Assembly (NCBI GenBank): GCA_030706605.1
Contig: JAUZOE010000028.1
Location: forward strand, 1 to 51,697
DNA from: Bacteroidota bacterium
GTDB taxonomy: Bacteria > Bacteroidota > Bacteroidia > Chitinophagales > Chitinophagaceae
Direction: 5' to 3'
Length of the DNA: 51,697 nt
The position numbers and the translations under genes are program-made. Positions 7,517 to 16,446 of the stretch are shown in pieces (position 1 is the first letter of the stretch; each line of letters begins with the position of its first letter). The notes under the pieces are model-generated. The model was not told where the DNA came from. It saw only the letters and a program-made list of their open reading frames with translations, and made no database searches.

Positions 7517-9013
7517 TTATTGATATACTTCCGGTCCGATAAACTTTGCCGTAATGGTCTTTATTTTATGAATTGAATCATATAATCCAATAACTACAGG
7601 TGTTTCCCAACTGGTAACGTCTTTCCTGTTTAGCTTCACAAAAAACTGCAACGTCATATAATCTTCCTTTTTTATTACCGGGTGATTATTATTGATCAAC
7701 TGAATTTCGCCCGGCAGGTTTTCAAGTTTCAAAAACACATGAATATTCTCGTGGGTCTTATTAGCCAGTTTCAGGTTATAGAGATTACTGATTCGCCCAT
7801 CCGGCAGTGAAGTATAAGTCATGCCCGCAGTCCGCATTAAAGTAGCATCTACATCTGAACGACTCACCATCAAGAACACGAGTAGGGCAATCAAAAGGCT
7901 GAGAATAGCGGTATAAGATTTAATACGATTGGTGAATTTTAACTTCTTACCTTCTTTTATAGTATTTTCAGAAGCATACCGTATCAGGCCTTTCGGCTTA
8001 TGAACACTGGTCATGATGGCATCGCACGCATCTATACACGCAGTACAGTTGACACATTCCAATTGAGTCCCATTTCTTATATCGATCCCGGTAGGGCAAA
8101 CTCTTACACAGGCAAAGCAATCAATACAATCGCCATGTAACTGAACTTCAGGCGCGGGTGTCTCCAGTTTACTACATGACGAAGAATTACAATTATCACA
8201 CTTGCATTCCTCCTTACCCGCCTCCTTCAATCCGACACTCTTCCCAATTTTCCCCCTGGGTTCGCCACGCTTGTAATCATAGGCTACTACAATGGAATTT
8301 GGATCCAGCAATACGCCCTGCAATCTTCCATAAGGACATACCACTATACATACCTGTTCGCGAAACCACCAATACACAAAAAAGAAAACAGAGGTAAAAA
8401 TCATTAAAGAAACCAGGGTGCCCACATTGGCGGCAGGGTGTTCTATATAGGTTAACAACTGATCCATGCCGATCAAATATGCCAGGAAGAAGTTGGCAAT
8501 AATAAATGACAGAATAAAGAAAATAATAAATTTAAAAGAACGCTTCCTGATTTTTTCTGCATTCCAATGCATTTTCTTCAGGATTTTTTGCTGAGCGGAA
8601 TCTCCATCTATCCAATACTCGATTTTGCGAAAAACCATTTCCATAAAAATGGTTTGCGGGCAGGCCCAACCACAAAAAATACGTCCAAAAACCACAGTAA
8701 AAAGAATAATAAACACGATGAACGTGAGCATGGCAATACCAAAAATGAAAAAATCCTGTGGCCAGAAGATCATACCAAAAATGATGAACCTGCGCTCAAG
8801 GATATTGATCATCAAAAGGGGTTCACCATGAACTTTAATAAAAGGCAACGTGAAAAATGTAACCAGGTAAAAAACCGAAAACCAGGTTCGTAAATTATAA
8901 AGTTTTCCTTTAGGTTTTTTAGGATTAATAAAATTCCGCTTTCCTTCGTGCGAGATGGTAGCAACAGAATCTCTGAAACTTTCCTGCGTATATGGTGTTG
9001 TTGTTTCAGCCAT
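7517..9013 (-). CDS. ccoG: cbb3 oxidase accessory protein CcoG
   Basis: The 498-residue protein is a membrane-bound ferredoxin-like factor. It has several membrane segments in the first 220 residues, including the GRIFCGWACPQTIFMEMVFR region typical of the family, and another near residue 370. A dicluster [4Fe-4S] domain follows the first membrane block (CIDCFACVRVCP and CVNCTACIDACD). The C-terminal 120 residues form a periplasmic Ig-like domain. CcoG reduces Cu(II) for delivery to the CuB site of cbb3 oxidase. It lies 13 bp downstream of ccoP in the same direction. Confidence 0.92.
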   Translation of the reverse strand: MAETTTPYTQESFRDSVATISHEGKRNFINPKKPKGKLYNLRTWFSVFYLVTFFTLPFIKVHGEPLLMINILERRFIIFGMIFWPQDFFIFGIAMLTFIVFIILFTVVFGRIFCGWACPQTIFMEMVFRKIEYWIDGDSAQQKILKKMHWNAEKIRKRSFKFIIFFILSFIIANFFLAYLIGMDQLLTYIEHPAANVGTLVSLMIFTSVFFFVYWWFREQVCIVVCPYGRLQGVLLDPNSIVVAYDYKRGEPRGKIGKSVGLKEAGKEECKCDNCNSSSCSKLETPAPEVQLHGDCIDCFACVRVCPTGIDIRNGTQLECVNCTACIDACDAIMTSVHKPKGLIRYASENTIKEGKKLKFTNRIKSYTAILSLLIALLVFLMVSRSDVDATLMRTAGMTYTSLPDGRISNLYNLKLANKTHENIHVFLKLENLPGEIQLINNNHPVIKKEDYMTLQFFVKLNRKDVTSWETPVVIGLYDSIHKIKTITAKFIGPEVYQ

Positions 9014-9025
9014 GGTTTATCGTAT

Positions 9026-10159
9026 CTATTTTTTTATAGAAGGCGAACCAGAGTCTGCATCCTCTGTATATAGGTCTCCCTGCGGCGCTTTTCCGTTCGG
9101 AGGATTAGTACCCCGCAATGATTTAATATAACCAGCCAGGTCATTAATTTGTACTGCAGAAAATGTTTTTTCCCAGGACTGCATCCCTTTATCAGGATAA
9201 CCGTTTTTTATCGATTCAAAAATATCCTTTAATGAGCCTTTATGCAGCCAGTAATCATCCGTAAGATTAGGTCCTACACCACCTTCGCCCAGTTTACCGT
9301 GGCAAGGCCAGCAAGTAGTTGTAAAAATCTCTTTGCCTTTTGCAAGTCCATCGCTTCCGGGCATTTTTATATTATTTTCATCCACCGTATTCCCACTTTT
9401 TGCAGCATAGGCTTCCATCTGTATTTTTGCTTTTGCCATCTCCTCATTATATTCCTGGGTTGGATTTTCCCCATAACCTAAAACTTCATAATTCAATAAA
9501 TAAACAATAGCTATGCCTATGGTGATATAAAAACCATATTTCCACCAGGGTGGTAATGCGTTATCTAATTCCCGTATTCCATCATAATCATGATCCAATA
9601 AAATATCTGCCTCTCTTTCTATGGGCACGGCTTTGGTGAATAACTTTTTATCTATCCGCGACCACCAGGCACTAAATGCTGCAGACTTCGCTTTTGCTTT
9701 CTGGGGCAATAATTCCCTTTCAAACCTTTTTATAAAAAACAATAAAAAAATGATGATGATAATCTCTGTTGAAATAACTGAGGCCAACAACCAGAAATCG
9801 TTAGCCGACATACCTCCATAGTTGGGTAATGTTTTTACTGTTTCAGCAACCTTTTCCTGCGCCTGGGAAGAATAACCCCATAAAGAAAAAGCCAGCACCA
9901 ATACGGTTGGCAATACCTTATTGGCCTCTTTATTTTTTTCTAAAGTCTTCCGGGCTAAAGTAGTTACTACCTGACCCAGTCCCCATATCACAAATGCAAG
10001 CAGGAAGGCTACTACTATCATTAACGTCTGCGCATGATTATCGGAAGAGGTAGTTGCCGCGGCAGTTTCTGCAGGACTTTGAGCCTGCAATGTCATTGTA
10101 AACATTCCGGCAAGAATGGCAATGTAAATTTTTTTATTAAGGTTTCTTTTAAATCTCAT
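9026..10159 (-). CDS. ccoP: cbb3-type cytochrome c oxidase subunit III
   Basis: I chose the ATG at 10159, which gives 377 residues and a clean signal peptide (MRFKRNLNKKIYIAILAGMF, ending near LQAQS). A longer frame to 10204 would overlap ccoQ. The protein has membrane segments near residues 40-60 and 115-140 and another near 210-230. A cytochrome c domain has the heme motif CWPCH near residue 282 and a distal methionine region (GYPDKGMQSW). Only one CxxCH is present, whereas the classical proteobacterial CcoP has two. CcoP passes electrons from soluble cytochromes to CcoO and the CcoN active site. The gene starts 10 bp after the ccoQ stop. Confidence 0.88.
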   Translation of the reverse strand: MRFKRNLNKKIYIAILAGMFTMTLQAQSPAETAAATTSSDNHAQTLMIVVAFLLAFVIWGLGQVVTTLARKTLEKNKEANKVLPTVLVLAFSLWGYSSQAQEKVAETVKTLPNYGGMSANDFWLLASVISTEIIIIIFLLFFIKRFERELLPQKAKAKSAAFSAWWSRIDKKLFTKAVPIEREADILLDHDYDGIRELDNALPPWWKYGFYITIGIAIVYLLNYEVLGYGENPTQEYNEEMAKAKIQMEAYAAKSGNTVDENNIKMPGSDGLAKGKEIFTTTCWPCHGKLGEGGVGPNLTDDYWLHKGSLKDIFESIKNGYPDKGMQSWEKTFSAVQINDLAGYIKSLRGTNPPNGKAPQGDLYTEDADSGSPSIKK

Positions 10160-10169
10160 AAAATATTCT

Positions 10170-10364
10170 TTATAAAATGTTAGACGTTGGTTCCTCAGTT
10201 TCATCGAGTGGGATGTTTGATAAAGTATCTATTCTTTCTTTGCTCATTTTTAAAACAAACCATAGCAGTACTACAAAAAATATAAAAAAAATGAGCAGGG
10301 AAATCATGGGATATATTTCTACATCTTTTATTGTTTCTGTATATTTTTGAATAAACTTGAACAT
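10170..10364 (-). CDS. ccoQ: CcoQ/FixQ-like small cbb3 oxidase subunit
   Basis: This 64-residue protein has a single membrane helix (about residues 19-41, ISLLIFFIFFVVLLWFVLKM) and a short charged tail. Size, topology and position between ccoNO and ccoP identify it as CcoQ, which stabilises the oxidase and protects it from oxygen damage. Primary sequence of this family is poorly conserved, so the call leans on context. Confidence 0.8.
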   Translation of the reverse strand: MFKFIQKYTETIKDVEIYPMISLLIFFIFFVVLLWFVLKMSKERIDTLSNIPLDETEEPTSNIL

Positions 10365-10375
10365 GTTGTTTTCTT

Positions 10376-12499
10376 TTATTTTTGGATTTTACTAATGTCT
10401 GTACCCAATCTCTGCAGGTAAGCAATCAATGCGATCACCTCTTTATTAGGAGAAATAAGAATGCTGTCTGTTTTTAAATTATCCGCAATTCCGGTTGCCT
10501 GTTTCATCAAAATATTATTGGCTATTTTATCGAACCCTTTAGCATAAGGTACCCCAAGGGTTTGCATAGCCCTGATTTTAGCAGCAGTGGTAGAAGTATC
10601 CAGGTTTTGCGTTAACATAAAAGAATAAGATGGCATAATAGAACCCTCACTCATTGAAGAAGGTTCACGCAGATGCCGGAAGTGCCAGCCATTGGATTTT
10701 TTTAAGTTACCTGCACCTTCCCTTGCAAGGTCGGGCCCTGTTCGTTTACTCCCCCATTGAAACGGATGATCATAGACAAACTCACCGGCTTTTGAGTATT
10801 CCCCATATCTTTCTGTTTCAGAACGAAATGGTCTTATCATTTGAGAATGACACAGGTAGCATCCTTCTCTTACATAAATATCACGTCCCTGCAATTCAAG
10901 CGGAGTATAAGGTTTCACACTACTGATTGTCGGGATATTGGATTTAACCAAAAATGTAGGAATTATTTCTACAGCGCCGCCAATTAATATAACAATCAAA
11001 CTGAGTATTAACATCTGTACAGGCCTTCTTTCTATTACCCTATGCCAGTGTTCATGACTATGTGCTGCTGCTTTTATTTTTTCAAGCGGTGCCGCTTCAG
11101 CAGCTTCATTCGCTACCAGTTTACCTGCTCTTACAGTTTTGTATAAGTTGTAGATCATCAGAAGCGCACCAATCAAATACAATGTACCTCCCAAAGAACG
11201 CATTGCATAAAATGGTTTCAAATAGGTCACTGTTTCCAGGAATGAATATTTTAGCTGTCCGCTTTCTGTAAATTGTTTCCACATGCTGCTTTGAGTAAAG
11301 CCTGCCCAATATAGAGGAACTACATAAAATATAATTCCAAGGGTTGCCAGCCAGAAATGATTGGCTGCCAATTTTTTTGAATATAAATTAGTTCCAAAAA
11401 TCCTGGGTATCAACCAATATAGGATACCAAAAGTGAGCATACCATTCCATCCCAATGCCCCTACGTGAACATGGGCAATAATCCAGTCAGTATAATGGCT
11501 GATCGCACTCACACTCTTTAATGAAAGCATCGGTCCTTCAAAAGTTGCCATACCATATGCAGTAACAGCCACTACCATAAATTTTAGAATAACATCGTCT
11601 CTTACTCTATCCCATGCTCCGCGAAGGGTAAGCAATCCATTGATCATACCTCCCCAACTCGGGAAAATAAGCATCAAAGAAAATACGGTACCAAGAGATT
11701 GCGCCCAATTAGGCAAAGCGGTATATAGTAAATGGTGCGGTCCTGCCCAGATATATAAAAATATGAGAGACCAGAAATGGACTATGGAAAGCCGGTAAGA
11801 ATAAATAGGCCGGTTCGCTGCCTTCGGCAAGAAATAATACATTAATCCCAGGTAAGGAGTCGTTAAAAAGAAGGCCACTGCATTATGGCCATACCACCAT
11901 TGCACCAATGCATCCTGGACACCTGCATACCATGAATAACTTTTAAAAAGCGTAACAGGCAATTCAAAAGAGTTTACAATATGAAGGACAGCCACTGTTA
12001 CTAATGTAGCTATGTAGAACCATATTGCTACATATAAATGCTTTTCTCTTCTTTTAATAATGGTACCAAACATATTCCATCCAAATACCACCCAAATAAC
12101 GGTGATTGCAATATCAATTGGCCATTCGAGTTCTGCATACTCCTTGCTGCTGGTAATGCCTAAAGGAAGAGTAATGACAGCAGCAAGTATTATTAATTGC
12201 CAACCCCAAAAATGTATTTTGCTAAGCTTGTCACTAAACATCCTGGCTTTGCAAAGCCTTTGTAATGAATAATACACACCCATAAAAATACCGTTTCCCA
12301 CAAATGCAAAAATTACTGCATTCGTATGCAATGGTCTTAATCTGCCAAATGAACCGTACCTGGTAATATTCAGGGACGGGAATACTAATTCCAGTGACAC
12401 CCAAAGGCCCACAAGCATTCCCACTGCCCCCCAGAACATAGTGGCATAGGCAAAATTTTTGACTATTCTATTATCGTAATAAAATTTTTCTACCTGCAT
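10376..12499 (-). CDS. ccoN: Fused cbb3 oxidase subunits I and II (CcoN-CcoO)
   Basis: The 707-residue protein joins the two core oxidase subunits. Residues about 1-465 form the 12-helix heme-copper domain, with conserved histidines such as HTNAVIFAF, WYGHNAV and HVHVGALGWNG (heme b, b3 and CuB ligands). After a linker and a membrane helix near residue 500, the CcoO part carries a cytochrome c domain with GCYLCHSQMIRPF near residue 545. The enzyme reduces oxygen to water with high affinity and pumps protons. Fusion of ccoN and ccoO is common in Bacteroidota and is not a sequencing artefact. The gene lies 18 bp downstream of ccoS. Confidence 0.93.
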   Translation of the reverse strand: MQVEKFYYDNRIVKNFAYATMFWGAVGMLVGLWVSLELVFPSLNITRYGSFGRLRPLHTNAVIFAFVGNGIFMGVYYSLQRLCKARMFSDKLSKIHFWGWQLIILAAVITLPLGITSSKEYAELEWPIDIAITVIWVVFGWNMFGTIIKRREKHLYVAIWFYIATLVTVAVLHIVNSFELPVTLFKSYSWYAGVQDALVQWWYGHNAVAFFLTTPYLGLMYYFLPKAANRPIYSYRLSIVHFWSLIFLYIWAGPHHLLYTALPNWAQSLGTVFSLMLIFPSWGGMINGLLTLRGAWDRVRDDVILKFMVVAVTAYGMATFEGPMLSLKSVSAISHYTDWIIAHVHVGALGWNGMLTFGILYWLIPRIFGTNLYSKKLAANHFWLATLGIIFYVVPLYWAGFTQSSMWKQFTESGQLKYSFLETVTYLKPFYAMRSLGGTLYLIGALLMIYNLYKTVRAGKLVANEAAEAAPLEKIKAAAHSHEHWHRVIERRPVQMLILSLIVILIGGAVEIIPTFLVKSNIPTISSVKPYTPLELQGRDIYVREGCYLCHSQMIRPFRSETERYGEYSKAGEFVYDHPFQWGSKRTGPDLAREGAGNLKKSNGWHFRHLREPSSMSEGSIMPSYSFMLTQNLDTSTTAAKIRAMQTLGVPYAKGFDKIANNILMKQATGIADNLKTDSILISPNKEVIALIAYLQRLGTDISKIQK

Positions 12500-12517
12500 C
12501 TGTTTTAGTTGTTTTGG

Positions 12518-12730
12518 TTATTTTTCTGTTATTGATTCTGTATTGTCGGAAGTGAGCTCATCATCAAACAGCATTCTTACGGATGGCGTATAATCATCAT
12601 CGTATTGGCCATCATTAACTGACCATAAAAATGCAATGAGAAAAACCGCTGCAACCAGGATGCTGATGCCGATAAGTATAAATAATGCGCTCAAAAAAAT
12701 AGATTTAATTGATCTCAAAAATAGCTGCAT
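12518..12730 (-). CDS. ccoS: cbb3 oxidase assembly protein CcoS
   Basis: The 70-residue protein has one N-terminal membrane helix (about 12-36) followed by FLWSVNDGQYDDDYTP. The pattern W-x-V-x-x-G-Q-[FY]-D-D is the CcoS signature. CcoS is required for cofactor insertion into cbb3 oxidase. It sits between ccoI and ccoNO as in many cco clusters. An acidic tail of about 20 residues is longer than in proteobacteria. Confidence 0.9.
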   Translation of the reverse strand: MQLFLRSIKSIFLSALFILIGISILVAAVFLIAFLWSVNDGQYDDDYTPSVRMLFDDELTSDNTESITEK

Positions 12731-12803
12731 GACTCATTTACAAAAATGATAATTATCAATCCAGTATATGATTTGCCTCAGTTTTTAATAATCGTTTTAA
12801 GTA

Positions 12804-15248
12804 TCATAGTTTTTTTAGTCTTGCAACAAAAGAAGATAGCAAACTTGCCAATGCGACAATACTGATGCTACTGGCAGGCATTAAAATAGCTGCCACAACA
12901 GGATCCAACTTTCCCTGGACCGCAAAAGACAATCCAATAAAATTGTAAAGAATGGATAATGCAAATCCGGCAGCTACCACTTTTTTGCCCGCTTTTGCGT
13001 AATCAATAAAACGAGCTGTTTTATACACCGCCTCTCCATCAATAATAGCATCGCACGCAGGAGTAAACCGGGCTGCATTATTACTCACGGCAATACCAAC
13101 ATTGCTTTGCATTAATGCACCTGAATCATTAAGGCCATCCCCTATCATCAGGACTTTTTTGCCAGCATCCTGCAATTTTTTTATATAATCCAATTTATCC
13201 TGGGGTGATGCATTAAAACATAAAGAAGATTTGGAGTTGAATATTTCCCTGAGCCTTTGTCTTTCTGCATCATTGTCTCCCGATAATACATGCATCTCAT
13301 AATTGGATTTGTGAAGTTCCCTCACTAAATCTTCAAATCCTTCCCTGTATTTATTTTGTATTTCAAAATATCCTTTTGGAGAGTCCCCAATCATCACATG
13401 CACCCGGGAGCCCTCATTTTTTGATATTGACTTGCCATTCTTATTAATAAATGTTGGGGCGCCCACCTTTACAGGAATATTATTTACAGTAGCGGAAATA
13501 CCTTTACCCGCATATTCTTTAAAATCATTTATCGCTGCTACTTCATCATTCATTACTTCATCCTCAAAAGAAGAGGTAATGAGTTTGCTGTAAGTATGAG
13601 ATGATTGCGCTGTAATCTTCTTTAAAAGAAGTTTTTCGTCCAACGTCAAATCTTCGCCAGTAAATTTTATATCAGCAATATTACTTTGTGTAATAGTTCC
13701 GGTTTTATCAAATACAATGGTATCTATACCGGCAAGCGTTTCAATGACTGTTGCATTTTTCAGGAAAAGCTTATGCTTCCCGAAAATCCGCTGCATATTT
13801 CCAAAAGTAAATGTAGCCGAAAGCAATAAAGAACATGGACAAGCCACAATTAGAACAGATGTAATTACCGGCCAGATTTTAGACGGATCATTCAAATACC
13901 AGAAAATTGCTGCCCCAGTTGCAACTATAAATAAAGCAGTTGTAAAATACCTGCTCCACGGATGAATAAAAGATTTAGCAGCATTTTTCGATTTGCCAAA
14001 CACTTCATTATTCCATAGCCGGGTAATATAGCTTTGCGAAGACTCTTTGACTACCTGTAGTTTTAATGAGGCACCTATTTGCTTGCCACCAGCATAAATT
14101 ATATCGCCAACACTCTTTGTTAAAGGGATATTTTCGCCACTCACAAAACTATAATCGATAAAAGCCTGCCCATTAACCAATACTGCATCCGCAGGCACCA
14201 TTTCTTCATTCTTCACCACTATTATATCTCCTTTACACAATTTTGTAGCCGGGATATTCACCTCTTTTTTGTTTCTTAAAACGGTTACTCCTAAAGGAAA
14301 ATAAGATTGATAATCCCTGTCAAAAGAAAGTGCCTCATAAGTTTTGTTCTGAAACCACCGCCCGATAAGGATAAAAAATATAATTCCTGATCCGGAATCG
14401 AGGTATCCAGCCCCCGTGCCGGTAATAATCTCATAATAACTTCTGCAGAATGTTATGATGATAGCGAGTGCAATGGGTGCATCTATATTAACGCTCTTTT
14501 GTTGCAATCCTTTGAAAGCAGTTCTAAAAATATCCGATGCACTATAAAAAAGTACCGGAAGCGATAATCCAAAAATAATCCAGGAAAATGTTTCTTTTAA
14601 TCCGTGCTCCTCAATTATTCCCCCGGAAAAATATTCCGGGAAACTCAACATCATAATATTGCTAAAACAAAAGCCGGCTACTCCAATTTTAAATATTTGT
14701 TTCCGGTCAAACTTTGAATCTTTTTTTTGCCCCGAGTCACTTAAGCTAATAAAAGGCTCATAACCAATAAACGCAAGTAACTCTACTACTTCGCGCAATG
14801 AAATTAATGTTTCATTATAACTGATAAAAACTTCCTTACGCTGAAAATTGGTTTGAGAACTCGTTATCCCGGGGTTTATTCTATGTAGATTTTCCAACAA
14901 AAAAATACAGGAAGAACAATGCATCTGTGGCAATAAAAAACTTACGTTAGTTTGGCTGTCACTTCTAAAACTGATGAGTTTTTGAATTACAGCATCGTCA
15001 TCCAGGTAATCAAAGCGATTATTTAAAAATTTGCCTTTAACCTTTATTCCGGGGTTCTTTTCAAAGTTATAATAGCTGCATAAATTATTCTCGTTCAACA
15101 AAAGGTAAACCTGCTTACAGCCCTCGCAACAAAAATTTTTTTCACCCTTAATTATAAGGGTGGTGCAATCATCGCCACAATGAAAGCAGGTAGGAAATGC
15201 TTTTACTGAAGTTTTAATAAAAAAAAATTTAGTCCCTGTAAAAATCAC
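12804..15248 (-). CDS. ccoI: Copper-translocating P1B-type ATPase CcoI (FixI)
   Basis: The 814-residue protein begins with a cysteine-rich domain (CFHCGDDC and CCEGCKQVY) seen on Bacteroidota CcoI-type ATPases. An HMA-like domain with MHCSSC follows. It then has membrane helices, the ion-path motif CPCSLLLS, the phosphorylation site DKTGTIT and the hinge GDGLNDSG. It exports copper to the periplasm for CuB assembly in cbb3 oxidase. It is the first gene of the leftward cco cluster, and about 265 bp upstream separates it from the DUF2279 gene. The ATG at 15248 is the only clear start, although residues 1-15 look less conserved and a later non-ATG start is possible. Confidence 0.9.
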   Translation of the reverse strand: MIFTGTKFFFIKTSVKAFPTCFHCGDDCTTLIIKGEKNFCCEGCKQVYLLLNENNLCSYYNFEKNPGIKVKGKFLNNRFDYLDDDAVIQKLISFRSDSQTNVSFLLPQMHCSSCIFLLENLHRINPGITSSQTNFQRKEVFISYNETLISLREVVELLAFIGYEPFISLSDSGQKKDSKFDRKQIFKIGVAGFCFSNIMMLSFPEYFSGGIIEEHGLKETFSWIIFGLSLPVLFYSASDIFRTAFKGLQQKSVNIDAPIALAIIITFCRSYYEIITGTGAGYLDSGSGIIFFILIGRWFQNKTYEALSFDRDYQSYFPLGVTVLRNKKEVNIPATKLCKGDIIVVKNEEMVPADAVLVNGQAFIDYSFVSGENIPLTKSVGDIIYAGGKQIGASLKLQVVKESSQSYITRLWNNEVFGKSKNAAKSFIHPWSRYFTTALFIVATGAAIFWYLNDPSKIWPVITSVLIVACPCSLLLSATFTFGNMQRIFGKHKLFLKNATVIETLAGIDTIVFDKTGTITQSNIADIKFTGEDLTLDEKLLLKKITAQSSHTYSKLITSSFEDEVMNDEVAAINDFKEYAGKGISATVNNIPVKVGAPTFINKNGKSISKNEGSRVHVMIGDSPKGYFEIQNKYREGFEDLVRELHKSNYEMHVLSGDNDAERQRLREIFNSKSSLCFNASPQDKLDYIKKLQDAGKKVLMIGDGLNDSGALMQSNVGIAVSNNAARFTPACDAIIDGEAVYKTARFIDYAKAGKKVVAAGFALSILYNFIGLSFAVQGKLDPVVAAILMPASSISIVALASLLSSFVARLKKL

Positions 15249-15513
15249 TAACAGAATCGGGAACAGGTATGACCGGAATCAGGTAATTATATGATAGTTC
15301 TCAAAACATTTAGATTCCCACTGGTAATTTCTATGACAAAAAACAAATCAGTTTTGACCACTTTTGAAACCAAAAATGAAAATCATCCTATAAACCTATT
15401 GCAGGATTTATCTATTACCTGTATGTTTTGAACCAGTCACAAAAAATTACAAACGGGTTAAATCGATACTCTTTCCTGGCAGGCATCATCCTCCCCTACA
15501 TTGGCAGTAATAT

Positions 15514-16431
15514 CTAAAAATAAAATGGGTTAAATTTTATTGTATTTTTTGTTAAGTTCCATTCCATCACGGGCGCAGGAACTTTAAAAATATTTAACCA
15601 GGATGGATAAGAGATATTATTTTTTGTGGTAAAAGCACCAGTGGCACTAAAAAATAACTTTCTTTGCCGGGTGAAGGCAGGAATAGTTTTGCCATCCAAA
15701 AGAGAAGGATTGATAACCGCTCCTGTCATACCTTCTGCACCATAACCTATATCAGCGTTTATCCATTTAGGAAAATTGGTTTTACCGAGAAAAGACGAAA
15801 TATTGAAGGCAAGCCAATAGCTTTGCCCATTATAATCTTTTATCATACGCTGCGGTAAATTTTCACCTAATTCCCCTGGATTGTATTGGGCATAAATAGA
15901 ATTATGATATGAAAATTGCATTTGTATTCTTTGTTGTTGCCAGGCAGATTGCTGTGCAACAAAAATAGCGGTGCCTGCAATATTAGCTAACATATCGCCC
16001 TTAGAAAACCCCCATTGGGATGAAAATCCATCAAGTATCTCAATCATTGACATGTAAGCAAGTCCTGTAGCTCCCCCAATCCAAATGGATGAACTTTTTT
16101 TTACACCGCTCCATCTCATCAGGTTATATTGAAATGCCGAAATATTATAGGCAGTAGTGGCATGGCCGACTTTATCCATATTAAGCCATTCATCGTTATC
16201 ATTAAAAAAATGAAAACGACTTCTTGGAAATTTTTTATACCAAAGATATTCTAACCCAATTGTAGCAAGTGTACCAATACCGGCTTCACTGATAACAACA
16301 AAATTAAAACGCCCCCTGTTAAAATTTTCAGAGGCAGGTAAAAAACCCTGCTCAACTACTCTTTGCGCTATACTATTTTTAGAAATAACTAAAAATAGTA
16401 TAGCACTGCATATAATCCTGGGAATATTCAC
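15514..16431 (-). CDS. DUF2279 family predicted periplasmic/outer-membrane protein
   Basis: The 305-residue protein has a signal peptide (MNIPRIICSAILFLVISKNS, cleavage near AQR). The DUF2279 core has MDKVGHATTAYNISAF and later GFSKGDMLANIAGTAIF, with conserved histidine, aspartate and glycine positions. Family members are predicted periplasmic or outer-membrane proteins of unknown function. The gene begins 15 bp after the RND pump gene and probably shares its transcript. A role in envelope homeostasis near metal efflux is a guess from context only. Confidence 0.75.
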   Translation of the reverse strand: MNIPRIICSAILFLVISKNSIAQRVVEQGFLPASENFNRGRFNFVVISEAGIGTLATIGLEYLWYKKFPRSRFHFFNDNDEWLNMDKVGHATTAYNISAFQYNLMRWSGVKKSSSIWIGGATGLAYMSMIEILDGFSSQWGFSKGDMLANIAGTAIFVAQQSAWQQQRIQMQFSYHNSIYAQYNPGELGENLPQRMIKDYNGQSYWLAFNISSFLGKTNFPKWINADIGYGAEGMTGAVINPSLLDGKTIPAFTRQRKLFFSATGAFTTKNNISYPSWLNIFKVPAPVMEWNLTKNTIKFNPFYF

Positions 16432-16446
16432 TTTTACAAATTAAGA

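Noticed and set aside
12804-15248. General copper-resistance ATPase CopA
   Set aside because: The cysteine-rich N-terminal domain and the position directly before ccoS-ccoNO point to CcoI/FixI.
15249-15513. FNR-type site upstream of ccoI
   Set aside because: No half-site pair close to TTGAT-N4-ATCAA was found, so oxygen control cannot be claimed from sequence.
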